From positions 1 to 28,577 of the forward strand of contig CAAGIR010000163.1 of NCBI GenBank assembly GCA_900769975.1: a stretch of 28,577 nucleotides of DNA. Reading direction: 5' to 3'. Shown here piece after piece: positions 7,440-15,778 of the stretch. The notes under the pieces are model-generated. The model did no database searches. It was not told the DNA's origin and saw nothing but the letters and a program-made list of their open reading frames with translations. Within the stretch, counting starts at the first letter, position 1. Every line of letters begins with the position of its first letter. The DNA is from Spirochaetia bacterium. Its GTDB lineage: Bacteria; Spirochaetota; Spirochaetia; Treponematales; Treponemataceae. Made by a program: the position numbers and the translations under genes.

Positions 7440-7492
7440 GGTCGTAGATGAGATTTTGTATTTTTTACAAGGTTTTGTCTACGGCCTTTTTT
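7440..7492 (+). terminator. Intrinsic terminator hairpin inside the gltB leader (candidate attenuator)
   Basis: GGTCGTAGA (7440-7448) pairs with TCTACGGCC (7478-7486) over nine positions, one a G-U wobble, and is followed at once by a six-T run. AAAGA in front can extend the stem into the T-run. A nested hairpin TTGTA/TACAA lies in the loop. It falls about 15-65 bases after the predicted start of transcription and before the gltB start, with no gene between promoter and hairpin, the arrangement of an attenuator or riboswitch expression platform. The ligand or regulator is unknown. Confidence 0.6.
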
Positions 7493-7525
7493 GTTTTAAC
7501 CTTGCATTTGGGGGCAGGATTAATT

Positions 7526-10500
7526 ATGGAAAATCAATTTACTCTTTACGATAAGAGTTTTGAGCATGATAACTGTGGAATTGGGGCAGTTGTAAATATT
7601 AACGGGTGTCAGAGCAGAAAAATCGTGGACAATGCTCTTTCTATTGTAGAAAAACTGGAACATCGTGCTGGTAAAGATGCTTCGGGCGAAACTGGTGATG
7701 GTGTTGGTATTCTGTTGCAGATTTCGCATTCTTTTTTTTCTAAGGCTGCAAAGGAAATTGGAATTAAAATCGGGGAGGAAGGCGATTACGGTATCGGTAT
7801 GTTTTTCTTTCCTTCTGATAAGGCTGCAGCTGAAGCTGAAAAAGCAAGGTTTGAGGCCGTTCTGAAAAATAAAGCACTTGAACTTTTGGGCTGGCGTAAT
7901 GTTCCTGTGGCTGATGATGTTTTGGGCAAAAAAGCACGTGACTGTATGCCTGTTATTATGCAGTGTTTTATCAAACGTCCTTCGAATGTAGATAAAGGGC
8001 TTGCTTTTGATAAGGTTTTGTACGATGCCCGTCGTGTTTTTGAAAAAAATGGAAAAGATGGTTCTATTAATGAAGGTGGCATTACTTATATCTGTTCACT
8101 TTCGAGCCGTACTATTGTTTATAAAGGTATGTTCCTGGTTCAGCAGCTTCGTCTTTTCTACAAGGATTTACAGTCGCCAGATTATGTGAGTGCTTTGGGT
8201 ATTGTTCATTCTCGTTTCAGTACAAACACCAATCCTAGCTGGCAGCGTGCTCATCCTAACCGATTTATTGCGCATAATGGTGAAATTAATACTATTCGTG
8301 GTAATGTGGACAGAATGATTGCTCGTGAAGGTGAAATTGACACTTCTGGTTCCGATTCTGCCATGCTTGATAATACTTTGGAATATCTTGTAATGAAAGG
8401 ACTTCCGCTCGCTCTGGCAGTTATGATTTGTATTCCTGAGCCTTGGAAAAATGATGATGCTATGTCGCAGGATAAAAAGGACTTTTATCATTATTGGGCT
8501 ACGATGATGGAACCTTGGGATGGTCCTGCTGCTATTCTGTTTAGTGATGGTGATGTTGTGGGTGCTACTTTGGACAGGAACGGTTTGCGTCCAAGCCGCT
8601 ACTATATCACAAAAGATGGTATGCTTATCCTGTCTAGTGAAGTAGGTGTCCTTGATATTCCTGAAGATAATATTCAAGTTAAATCCAGACTTATGCCTGG
8701 CCGTATGCTGCTTGTTGATTTAAAGCAGAAACGTGTTATTAGCGATGAAGAAATTAAGGCTGATTTTGCAAAAGAATATCCGTATGGTGAATGGCTTGAT
8801 TTAAATCTTTATCATCTGAAAGATTTGAAAATCCCTAACAAGAAAATTCCTGTTCATACTCTGGAAGAAAGAAACCGCCTTTACAGGGCATTTGGCTACA
8901 ATTACGAAGATGTTAATGAAATGATTCTGCCTATGGCAAAAAATGGTGTTGAACCTACTGGTGCTATGGGTGTGGACACTCCGCTTGCCGTTCTTTCTGA
9001 AAAACATCCTCCTTTATACAGTTATTTTAAGCAGCTTTTTGCGCAGGTTACTAATCCTCCTATTGACAGTTTGCGTGAAAAAATCGTTACTGATACTGTC
9101 GTTTATGTGGGCAGTGATGGTGATTTGTTTAATCCTCAGGGTAAAAACTGTAATGTTCTGGAAATTCATAATCCTATTTTGACTGGAGTTGATTTAATTA
9201 AAATTGAAGCATTAAATCAGAAAGGTTTAAAAAGTAAAAAATTGTCGCTTTTGATGAACTTTGATAATATTAATCTGGAAAAAGCACTGGATGACCTTTT
9301 TGCTCAAATTGATAAGGCTTATGCTGAAGAATGTAACATCATCATTTTGTCTGATCGTGGTGTGGATAAAGATCATGTTGCTATTCCTTCGCTTCTGGCT
9401 GTTTCTGCTGTGGAACAGTTTTTAATCCGAACAAAAAGGCGTACAAAGGTTTCTGTTATTCTGGAATCTGCCGAAGTGCGTGATGTTCATCAGGCTGCTA
9501 TGGTTTTGGGTTATGGTGCACGTGCTGTTAACCCTTATCTTGCACATGAAGCAATTGCAGAAGTGATTGATCAGAAACTTTTGGATAAAGATTATCACAC
9601 TGCTATTGATGCTTATAATAAGGCGATTATTAGTGGAATTGTAAAAATTGCTGCAAAAATGGGTATTTCTACCATTCAATCTTATCAGTCTTCGCAAATT
9701 TTTGAAGCGGTGGGTATTTCTTCGCAAGTTATCGACAAATATTTTACTAATACTGTGAGCCGAATTGGTGGTATTGGTCTGAAAGAAATTGAAGAAGACA
9801 TTATTTATCATCATAATCAGGCTTGGAATCCTAATGGTCTGACTGAAAATGCCCACCTGGATTCTGTGGGTTCTCATAAATTAAGACGTGGTCCAAATGC
9901 CGAAGATCATCTTTACAATCCTGAAACTATTGTTGCTTTGCAGGAAGCGACTCGAAACGGCGATTATTCCAGATTTAAAGAATATACTGCTTTGGTTGAT
10001 GATAATAAACATCCTCATACTTTGCGTGCTATGCTTGATTTTGATTACTCTGGTGCGAAGGAAATCCCTCTTGATGATGTAGAAAGTGTTGATTCTATCG
10101 TTCAGAGGTTTAAAACTGGTGCTATGAGTTATGGTTCTATCAGTGAGGAAGCTCATAAATGTATGGCTGCCGCTATGAATCATCTGCATGGTAAGTCTAA
10201 TTCTGGTGAGGGTGGTGAAAAACCTGAACGTTTGGGTACTGAATATAATTCTGCAATTAAACAGGTTGCGTCTGGTCGTTTTGGTGTTACGGAAGAATAT
10301 CTTTTGAGTGCAAAGGAAATTCAAATTAAAATGGCACAGGGTGCTAAGCCTGGTGAAGGTGGTCATCTTCCTGGAAAAAAAGTTTACCCTTGGATTGCAC
10401 AAACTCGTTATGCTACGCCTGGTGTAAGTTTAATTTCGCCTCCGCCTCATCACGATATCTATTCTATAGAAGATTTGGCACAACTTATTTATGATTTGAA

Positions 10501-12109
10501 AAATGCAAATCGTGCGGCTAGAATTTCTGTAAAGCTTGTTTCAGAAGCTGGCGTTGGTACTATTGCGGCTGGTGTTGCAAAAGCTGGTGCGCAGGTTATT
10601 TTGATTTCTGGTCACGATGGTGGTACTGGTGCGGCTCCTATTTCTTCTATTCATCATGCTGGTCTTCCTTGGGAACTTGGTCTTGCTGAAACTCATCAGA
10701 CTTTAATTCAAAACGGATTACGTGGTCGTGTTATTGTGGAAACTGACGGTAAATTGATGAGCGGTCGTGATGTTGCTATTGCTTGTCTTTTGGGTGCAGA
10801 AGAATTTGGTTTTGCTACGGCACCTCTTATCACTATGGGTTGTGCAATGATGCGTGTCTGCAATCTTGATACTTGTCCGTTTGGTGTTGCTACTCAGAAT
10901 GAAAAATTACGCAAACGTTTCTACGGTAAGCCTGAATATGTTGAAAACTTTATGAAATTCATTGCTCAGGAATTGCGTGAATATATGGCAAAACTGGGTG
11001 TTCATTCTATTGATGAAATGTGCGGTCGAGCTGATTTGCTCAAACTTAAAGATAAACAGGGCTTTAACAGAGCTGGACTTGTGGATATGAGTCGTGTTTT
11101 GGGTGATAAGCAAAATGATTGCGGCAAAAATGATGAATGGAAAAAATGCCGAGATACTTTTGACTTTAAACTTTGTCAGACTGTTGATGAAAAAATTCTC
11201 CTTTCTGATTTTGAAAAGGCTAGCCAGAAAGTAACTGTTCCGTCTTGTAATGCTTCTGATTGTTCCGCTTCTGCAAATAAGCCGGCTGTGAAAATTACTT
11301 CTGAACCTTTGACCGTTGAAAGTACAGACAGAACTGTGGGTACAATTTTGGGTAGCGAAATCCAGAAGAAATACGGCAATAATTTAATAGAAGATACTTT
11401 CGAAGTGGATGCTGTAGGTGGAGGCGGTCAGAGTTTTGGTGCGTTTATCCCGAAAGGACTCACGCTTAAACTGGAAGGCGATGCAAATGATGCTCTGGGT
11501 AAAGGTTTGAGTGGTGGAAAAATTGTCGTTACTACTGCAAAAGATTTTACTGGTGATGCTGATAAAAACATTGTTGTGGGAAATGTTGCTTTGTTTGGTG
11601 CTACCAGCGGAAGTGCCTTTATAAATGGTGTTGCCGGCGAACGTTTCTGTGTACGTAATTCTGGTGCGACAGTTGTTGTTGAAGGTTGTGGTGACCATGG
11701 ACTTGAATATATGACTGGCGGAACTGCTGTAATTCTGGGCGGCACTGGAAAAAATCTTTGTGCTGGTATGAGTGGCGGTATTGCTTATGTTTGGGATGAA
11801 AAACATGATTTGTATAAACGTCTTAATCATGAACTTGTGAAAATGTACGATATTGATGACGAAGTTACAACTTTGCAGGACAAAACTGATATTGAAAATC
11901 TGAAATCTTTAATAGAAAAACATGTTCAGGAAACTGGCTCTAAAAAAGGTAAAGAAATTCTTTCTGATTGGGAAAATAATCTTCACAATTTTAAGAAAAT
12001 CATTCCAAATGACTATCTGCGTATGATGAAAGAAATTTTTATTGCCAAAAAAGATGGATTATCTGATGAAGATGCCGTTATGACAGCATTTAAAAAATGT
12101 ACGGCATAG
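7526..12109 (+). CDS. gltB: Glutamate synthase large (alpha) subunit
   Basis: A 1527-residue enzyme that, with GltD, converts 2-oxoglutarate and glutamine to two glutamates. Order: class II (Ntn) glutaminase with the expected nucleophile Cys17 in HDNCGIGAVV, probably exposed by cleavage of a 16-residue propeptide; a central linker domain; the FMN-binding synthase barrel (about 900-1200) with KPGEGGHLPGKKV and GHDGGTGAAP; a 3Fe-4S cluster loop with C1106, C1112 and C1117; and the C-terminal GXGXG beta-helix from about residue 1298. I chose the ATG at 7526, 16 codons before the catalytic cysteine. An in-frame ATG at 7448 lies within the leader terminator stem; its 26 extra residues look like a signal peptide only because the DNA is T-rich. 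A Ser/Cys/Lys-rich stretch (about 1230-1260) is a likely linker. Confidence 0.96.
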   Translation: MENQFTLYDKSFEHDNCGIGAVVNINGCQSRKIVDNALSIVEKLEHRAGKDASGETGDGVGILLQISHSFFSKAAKEIGIKIGEEGDYGIGMFFFPSDKAAAEAEKARFEAVLKNKALELLGWRNVPVADDVLGKKARDCMPVIMQCFIKRPSNVDKGLAFDKVLYDARRVFEKNGKDGSINEGGITYICSLSSRTIVYKGMFLVQQLRLFYKDLQSPDYVSALGIVHSRFSTNTNPSWQRAHPNRFIAHNGEINTIRGNVDRMIAREGEIDTSGSDSAMLDNTLEYLVMKGLPLALAVMICIPEPWKNDDAMSQDKKDFYHYWATMMEPWDGPAAILFSDGDVVGATLDRNGLRPSRYYITKDGMLILSSEVGVLDIPEDNIQVKSRLMPGRMLLVDLKQKRVISDEEIKADFAKEYPYGEWLDLNLYHLKDLKIPNKKIPVHTLEERNRLYRAFGYNYEDVNEMILPMAKNGVEPTGAMGVDTPLAVLSEKHPPLYSYFKQLFAQVTNPPIDSLREKIVTDTVVYVGSDGDLFNPQGKNCNVLEIHNPILTGVDLIKIEALNQKGLKSKKLSLLMNFDNINLEKALDDLFAQIDKAYAEECNIIILSDRGVDKDHVAIPSLLAVSAVEQFLIRTKRRTKVSVILESAEVRDVHQAAMVLGYGARAVNPYLAHEAIAEVIDQKLLDKDYHTAIDAYNKAIISGIVKIAAKMGISTIQSYQSSQIFEAVGISSQVIDKYFTNTVSRIGGIGLKEIEEDIIYHHNQAWNPNGLTENAHLDSVGSHKLRRGPNAEDHLYNPETIVALQEATRNGDYSRFKEYTALVDDNKHPHTLRAMLDFDYSGAKEIPLDDVESVDSIVQRFKTGAMSYGSISEEAHKCMAAAMNHLHGKSNSGEGGEKPERLGTEYNSAIKQVASGRFGVTEEYLLSAKEIQIKMAQGAKPGEGGHLPGKKVYPWIAQTRYATPGVSLISPPPHHDIYSIEDLAQLIYDLKNANRAARISVKLVSEAGVGTIAAGVAKAGAQVILISGHDGGTGAAPISSIHHAGLPWELGLAETHQTLIQNGLRGRVIVETDGKLMSGRDVAIACLLGAEEFGFATAPLITMGCAMMRVCNLDTCPFGVATQNEKLRKRFYGKPEYVENFMKFIAQELREYMAKLGVHSIDEMCGRADLLKLKDKQGFNRAGLVDMSRVLGDKQNDCGKNDEWKKCRDTFDFKLCQTVDEKILLSDFEKASQKVTVPSCNASDCSASANKPAVKITSEPLTVESTDRTVGTILGSEIQKKYGNNLIEDTFEVDAVGGGGQSFGAFIPKGLTLKLEGDANDALGKGLSGGKIVVTTAKDFTGDADKNIVVGNVALFGATSGSAFINGVAGERFCVRNSGATVVVEGCGDHGLEYMTGGTAVILGGTGKNLCAGMSGGIAYVWDEKHDLYKRLNHELVKMYDIDDEVTTLQDKTDIENLKSLIEKHVQETGSKKGKEILSDWENNLHNFKKIIPNDYLRMMKEIFIAKKDGLSDEDAVMTAFKKCTA

Positions 12110-12116
12110 TTTTATG

Positions 12117-12163
12117 AGTTTTACGGATGCAAAATCTGTTATGGTTTTTAATTCTGTAAAACT
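12117..12163 (+). other. Inverted repeat between gltB and gltD
   Basis: AGTTTTACGG (12117-12126) can pair with CTGTAAAACT (12154-12163) over ten positions with one wobble. There is no T-run after it, so it is unlikely to be a terminator; it may stabilise the mRNA or tune the ratio of the two subunits. Confidence 0.3.
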
Positions 12164-12194
12164 TGTTTGTATGCTTTATTATGAGGTAAATTAA

Positions 12195-13745
12195 ATGGGA
12201 AAAGATACTGGTTTTTTAGATTATAAACGTGTTGAAAACGGAAACATTCCACCGTTAGAAAGGATTCAGAATTTCAAAGAATTTCATCCTGTTTTAGATG
12301 ATGAAAAGCGTCGTGAACAGGCTGGGCGCTGTATGAATTGCGGTGTTCCTATGTGTCAGTCTGCAATTAAACTCTCTGGTATGGTTACTGGTTGTCCTTT
12401 GCACAATTATATTCCTGAATGGAATGATGCACTTTACAAAGGTCAATACGATATGGCAGCCTGGCGACTTTTAAAAACTTCCAGCTTTCCTGAATTCACT
12501 GGAAGGGTTTGTCCTGCACTTTGTGAAAAAGCATGTAATTGCGGTAATCCTGTTTGTAATGACGGTGCCGTTACAATTCATGATAACGAACTTTATATAA
12601 TTGAAAAGGCTTTTTCTTCTGGATATATGCAGCCAGAAATTCCTGCTATCCGTTCTGGTAAAAAAGTTGCCGTTGTGGGTGCTGGTCCTGCCGGGCTTGC
12701 TGTTGCAGACTGGCTGAACAGACGTGGTCACAATGTTACTGTTTACGAAAGGGAAGACAGGGCAGGCGGACTTTTGATGTACGGTATTCCAAATATGAAG
12801 CTTGATAAAAAAATCGTTCAGCGTCGTATAGATTTAATGAAAGCAGAAGGTGTTGAATTTATTTTTAATGCTGATGTGGGCAAAAGTTTTTCTGCCGAAG
12901 AACTTGCAAAAAATTACGATGCCATTGCTTTGTGCTGCGGTGCTAAAAAGCCTCGTCCTCTTTCTGCAAAAGGCGTTGAAAATCTGCTGCCTGGTGAACA
13001 AAGCGGACTTATGTTTGCTGTAGATTTTTTGACGCAGGTGACAAAATCGGTTGTTGCATTAACTCAGGCACAAGATTCTTTTAATTCTGATTTAATTATT
13101 ACAAATAAAAACATAGAACTTTCTCTTGAAAAAAAGGGTCTGTTTGTGGAAGGAAAGGATGTTATTGTTCTGGGCGGTGGTGATACAGGAAATGACTGTA
13201 CAGGTACAAGCATCCGTCTAGGTTGTAAATCTGTAACTCAAATAGAAATGATGCCATGTCCTCCTGTGGAACGTGCCGCAAATAATCCATGGCCGCAGTG
13301 GCCTAAAGTTTTAAAAGTGGATTACGGTGCAGAAGAATCAATTGCAAAATTTGGCAAAGATCCTCGTGTGTATGAAACTACAATTAAAGAAGTGTATACA
13401 AAAGATGGAAAAGTTTGCGGTGTAAAAACTGTAGAAGTAGAATTTAAAATGATTGACGGAAAACGCCAGCTTGTAGAACGGGAAGGCAGCGAAAAAGATT
13501 TGCCTGCCGATTTAATTCTTGTGGCTGCAGGATTTTTGGGATGTGAAGATTATTCTGCAAAAGCTTTTAATGTTGAACTTTCTGCAAGAAATACTGTTTC
13601 TACCAGTTCTCCAGAAGTGTATCAGACTGAAAGAGAAAAAATCTTTACGGCAGGAGATATGCACAGAGGTCAGTCGCTTGTTGTATGGGCAATTGCAGAA
13701 GGCCGCGAATGTGCAAAAGCTATTGATGAATATCTTATGAAGTAG
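12195..13745 (+). CDS. gltD: Glutamate synthase small (beta) subunit, NAD(P)H-dependent
   Basis: A 516-residue flavoprotein that takes electrons from NAD(P)H through FAD and 4Fe-4S clusters to the GltB flavin. The N-terminal cluster domain shows two cysteine groups, C46/C49/C54/C67 and C106/C110/C114/C116/C121. The FAD-binding GAGPAG follows at 162-167 and the nucleotide-binding GGGDTGNDC begins near 327. A GD motif near the C-terminus (FTAGDMHRGQSLVVWAIAEG) is the usual FAD contact. The start has a clear GAGGT site. It lies 85 bases after gltB on the same strand with no promoter visible between them, so the two are probably one operon, matching their 1:1 complex. No sign of truncation. Confidence 0.95.
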   Translation: MGKDTGFLDYKRVENGNIPPLERIQNFKEFHPVLDDEKRREQAGRCMNCGVPMCQSAIKLSGMVTGCPLHNYIPEWNDALYKGQYDMAAWRLLKTSSFPEFTGRVCPALCEKACNCGNPVCNDGAVTIHDNELYIIEKAFSSGYMQPEIPAIRSGKKVAVVGAGPAGLAVADWLNRRGHNVTVYEREDRAGGLLMYGIPNMKLDKKIVQRRIDLMKAEGVEFIFNADVGKSFSAEELAKNYDAIALCCGAKKPRPLSAKGVENLLPGEQSGLMFAVDFLTQVTKSVVALTQAQDSFNSDLIITNKNIELSLEKKGLFVEGKDVIVLGGGDTGNDCTGTSIRLGCKSVTQIEMMPCPPVERAANNPWPQWPKVLKVDYGAEESIAKFGKDPRVYETTIKEVYTKDGKVCGVKTVEVEFKMIDGKRQLVEREGSEKDLPADLILVAAGFLGCEDYSAKAFNVELSARNTVSTSSPEVYQTEREKIFTAGDMHRGQSLVVWAIAEGRECAKAIDEYLMK

Positions 13746-13765
13746 GGGAAAATGACAGATGCCAA

Positions 13766-13793
13766 TTGCTGGTGAAAGTCCATCCTTTACTAT
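13766..13793 (+). promoter_or_regulatory. Possible promoter of purF
   Basis: TTGCTG (13766-13771), a 16-base spacer and TACTAT (13788-13793), within an AT-rich stretch between gltD and purF. The match is moderate, and purF could equally be read through from gltBD. No operator is recognisable. Confidence 0.35.
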
Positions 13794-13827
13794 ATATATA
13801 GAAGAAAATTGAAAGGAAAATAAAAAA

Positions 13828-15186
13828 ATGGGTTTGCATGATGAATGTGGTGTTGTAGGAATTTTTGGGTGTGAAAATGCAGCGTCTTTAACATACTTTG
13901 CACTTGTTTCTTTGCAGCACAGAGGTCAGGAAAGTGCAGGAATTGCAGTTTCGGATGGTGAAAAAATTTTGCTTCACAAGGACATGGGTCTAGTAGGCGA
14001 TGTTTTTGGGCAGGCTCATTTTGAACAGCTCCAGGGTGCAATATCAGTAGGTCACGTAAGATATGCAACAGCAGGCGGAAGAACTATTGATAATGCACAG
14101 CCGTTTCTGAATACTTTCAAATTAGGCTCGATTGCACTTGCTCATAACGGTCAGCTTGTAAATTATGAACCGTTACGTGAAATGCTTGAAGATTCAGGCT
14201 ATACTTTCAGTTCAACAAGCGACACCGAAGTTATCCTCAAACTCATAGCTCGCACTTACAAAAAAGGACTTGAAAAATCACTTTTTAATACGCTTCAGCT
14301 CATCAAAGGTTCGTATGCACTTTGTATTATTACGGAAAATTCATTGATTGGTGTGCGTGATCCCAATGGAATTCGTCCTTTGTGTTTGGGAAAAGTGGGA
14401 GACGGATATATTCTTGCCAGTGAATCGTGTGCCATAGATGCAGTAAACGGCGAATTTATTCGTGATATAGAACCTGGCGAAACTGTGTTCATCACAAAAG
14501 AAGGAATTCGCTCTTTTAAAAATGTTGAAAAAGTCCACAAGCAGACTTGCGTTTTTGAATATGTATATTTTGCCCGTCCTGATTCTACGATAGACGGAAT
14601 TTCTGTGCAGGATGTCCGCTATAAGATGGGCTCCGTTCTGGCAAAAGAATCTGCGGTAGAGGCTGATGTTGTGATTGGTGTGCCAGACAGCGGAATTGGT
14701 GCCGCAATTGGTTATTCAAAACAGACAGGTATTCCTTACGTAACTGGAATTGTCAAGAACAAATATATAGGAAGAACTTTCATAGCACCGACCCAACAAG
14801 AACGTGAAAATATGGTATTCGTAAAATTGAACGCAATTCGCAGCGATTTAAATGGCAAGCGTGTAGTGGTGATTGATGATTCCATTGTGCGTGGAACAAC
14901 GAGCCGCCGACTTGTGCAAATTTTGCGACGTGCAGGTGCAAAAGAAGTTCACTTTAGGGTTTCTTCACCGCCAGTAAAATTTCCGTGTCATCTGGGAATT
15001 GATACACCAAGCAAAGGAGAACTCATTTCTTCGGAGCATGACGTTTCACAAATCTGTAAAGAAATTGGTGCTGACTCTCTTGCTTTTATAAGTCTGGAAG
15101 GAATGCTTACTGCACTAAAAGAATCGAACGTCCACTCTTTCGGCTTCTGTCAGGGTTGTTTTACAGGTGAATACCCAGTAGGTTAG
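13828..15186 (+). CDS. purF: Amidophosphoribosyltransferase (glutamine PRPP amidotransferase)
   Basis: A 452-residue enzyme for the first committed step of purine synthesis: PRPP plus glutamine gives 5-phosphoribosylamine. Class II glutaminase with nucleophile Cys7 after a six-residue propeptide (MGLHDE-CGVVGIFG), then HRGQESAGIA. The phosphoribosyltransferase domain carries the PRPP loop VVVIDDSIVRGTTS from residue 346. Four cysteines, C241, C387, C441 and C444, fit the ligands of the oxygen-sensitive 4Fe-4S cluster of the Bacillus-type enzyme, consistent with an anaerobe. GAAAGGA lies before the ATG. It is separated from gltD by 82 bases and uses the same nitrogen donor as its upstream neighbours. 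No other purine genes are in the window. Confidence 0.96.
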   Translation: MGLHDECGVVGIFGCENAASLTYFALVSLQHRGQESAGIAVSDGEKILLHKDMGLVGDVFGQAHFEQLQGAISVGHVRYATAGGRTIDNAQPFLNTFKLGSIALAHNGQLVNYEPLREMLEDSGYTFSSTSDTEVILKLIARTYKKGLEKSLFNTLQLIKGSYALCIITENSLIGVRDPNGIRPLCLGKVGDGYILASESCAIDAVNGEFIRDIEPGETVFITKEGIRSFKNVEKVHKQTCVFEYVYFARPDSTIDGISVQDVRYKMGSVLAKESAVEADVVIGVPDSGIGAAIGYSKQTGIPYVTGIVKNKYIGRTFIAPTQQERENMVFVKLNAIRSDLNGKRVVVIDDSIVRGTTSRRLVQILRRAGAKEVHFRVSSPPVKFPCHLGIDTPSKGELISSEHDVSQICKEIGADSLAFISLEGMLTALKESNVHSFGFCQGCFTGEYPVG

Positions 15187-15204
15187 GAGCATAGGTATTT
15201 TTTT
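15170..15204 (+). terminator. Weak possible terminator at the end of purF
   Basis: AATACC (15170-15175, just before the purF stop) can pair with GGTATT (15194-15199), followed by a run of Ts. The stem is short and AT-rich, so this is a low-confidence call. Confidence 0.3.
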
Positions 15205-15263
15205 ATTCCGGGTGGCTTTTTGTTCCATTCCACTACGTTCCATTCCACAAAAAACAGGCTATT

Positions 15264-15331
15264 CGGGGTTCCGCTATCGCTCCAGCCGCTTCCCTCGCTT
15301 CGCTCAGTCCAGTGGCCGGCTTCGCCGCCCC
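15264..15331 (-). repeat. GC-rich structured intergenic repeat downstream of purF
   Basis: Much richer in GC than its surroundings. On the minus strand it begins GGGGCGGCGAAGCCGGCC, passes through GAGCGAAGCGAG and GGAGCGATAGCGG and ends CCCCG, so GGGG/CCCC close a chain of small hairpins with GAA and GATA loops (best: CGGC-GAA-GCCG). Sequences of this style recur between genes in several bacterial groups. A doubled GTTCCATTCCAC lies just to its left (about 15220-15247), and an open minus-strand frame across it is not a gene. Confidence 0.5.
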
Positions 15332-15342
15332 TACTATCCTTG

Positions 15343-15366
15343 CCACACCATTCGGCAGTTGTGTGG
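15343..15366. repeat. Inverted repeat next to the GC-rich repeat
   Basis: CCACAC (15343-15348) and GTGTGG (15361-15366) form a 6-bp stem with a 12-base loop. A second inverted repeat, CATTCCG (15397-15403) and CGGAATG (15426-15432), follows. These may be the outer parts of the same repeat unit. Confidence 0.35.
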
Positions 15367-15432
15367 GGGGTCTTGTTTTGATGAATGAAGTTTTGGCATT
15401 CCGCCTTTAAAGATTTTGTTATAAACGGAATG

Positions 15433-15643
15433 AACATCCTGTGGCAAAAATGACGATGCTCTTTTTTTTAATTAGGTTATTTGGGGATTAAATAAATTGC
15501 CTCCCCCGAGAATTCTAAAGTCCGACTTTATTTTACTCTTTAGAAATAGAACAAATATGCCGATAATGTTCAACGAAAAGAAGTTTTTTTGTAAAAAAAT
15601 TCGAAAATATTACAAATACAAATAATGTCAATTTGCGATTTAA
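15433..15643. other. AT-rich non-coding stretch before the lipoprotein promoter
   Basis: No gene is supported. The only structure is an 8-bp inverted repeat TTCTAAAG (15513-15520) and CTTTAGAA (15538-15545), about 100 bases upstream of the promoter, which could be a weak terminator or a regulator-binding site. The rest is A/T-rich sequence that may act as an upstream promoter element. Confidence 0.4.
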
Positions 15644-15672
15644 TTGACACCATAAAAATACTATATTACAAT
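15644..15672 (+). promoter_or_regulatory. Predicted sigma70-type promoter of the giant lipoprotein gene
   Basis: TTGACA (15644-15649) is the perfect consensus, the spacer is 17 bases, and TACAAT (15667-15672) is one base from consensus. Transcription would start near 15679, leaving a leader of about 100 bases with AGAGAGG six bases before the ATG. Confidence 0.7.
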
Positions 15673-15778
15673 GTTTGTGAAATTAATCAACTTTCTTCTA
15701 TAATAGAAAATAGAAAGTATAAAATAAAAAACGAAATGCCCTTAATTGTGTCAGCGGAAAAAACAAGAGAGGTTCATT

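Noticed and set aside
7448..7525. Upstream in-frame ATG of gltB giving a signal-peptide-like extension
   Set aside because: The codons lie in the leader terminator hairpin, and class II glutaminases need their nucleophile Cys near the N-terminus of a cytoplasmic protein; the ATG at 7526 fits.
13746..13827. Purine riboswitch ahead of purF
   Set aside because: The 82-base gap is AT-rich and lacks the conserved three-way-junction loops of the purine aptamer; no room for it and a terminator.
15183..15437. Minus-strand frame of 84 codons after purF
   Set aside because: It runs through the GC-rich structured repeat and the doubled GTTCCATTCCAC; no ribosome binding site or protein family is evident.
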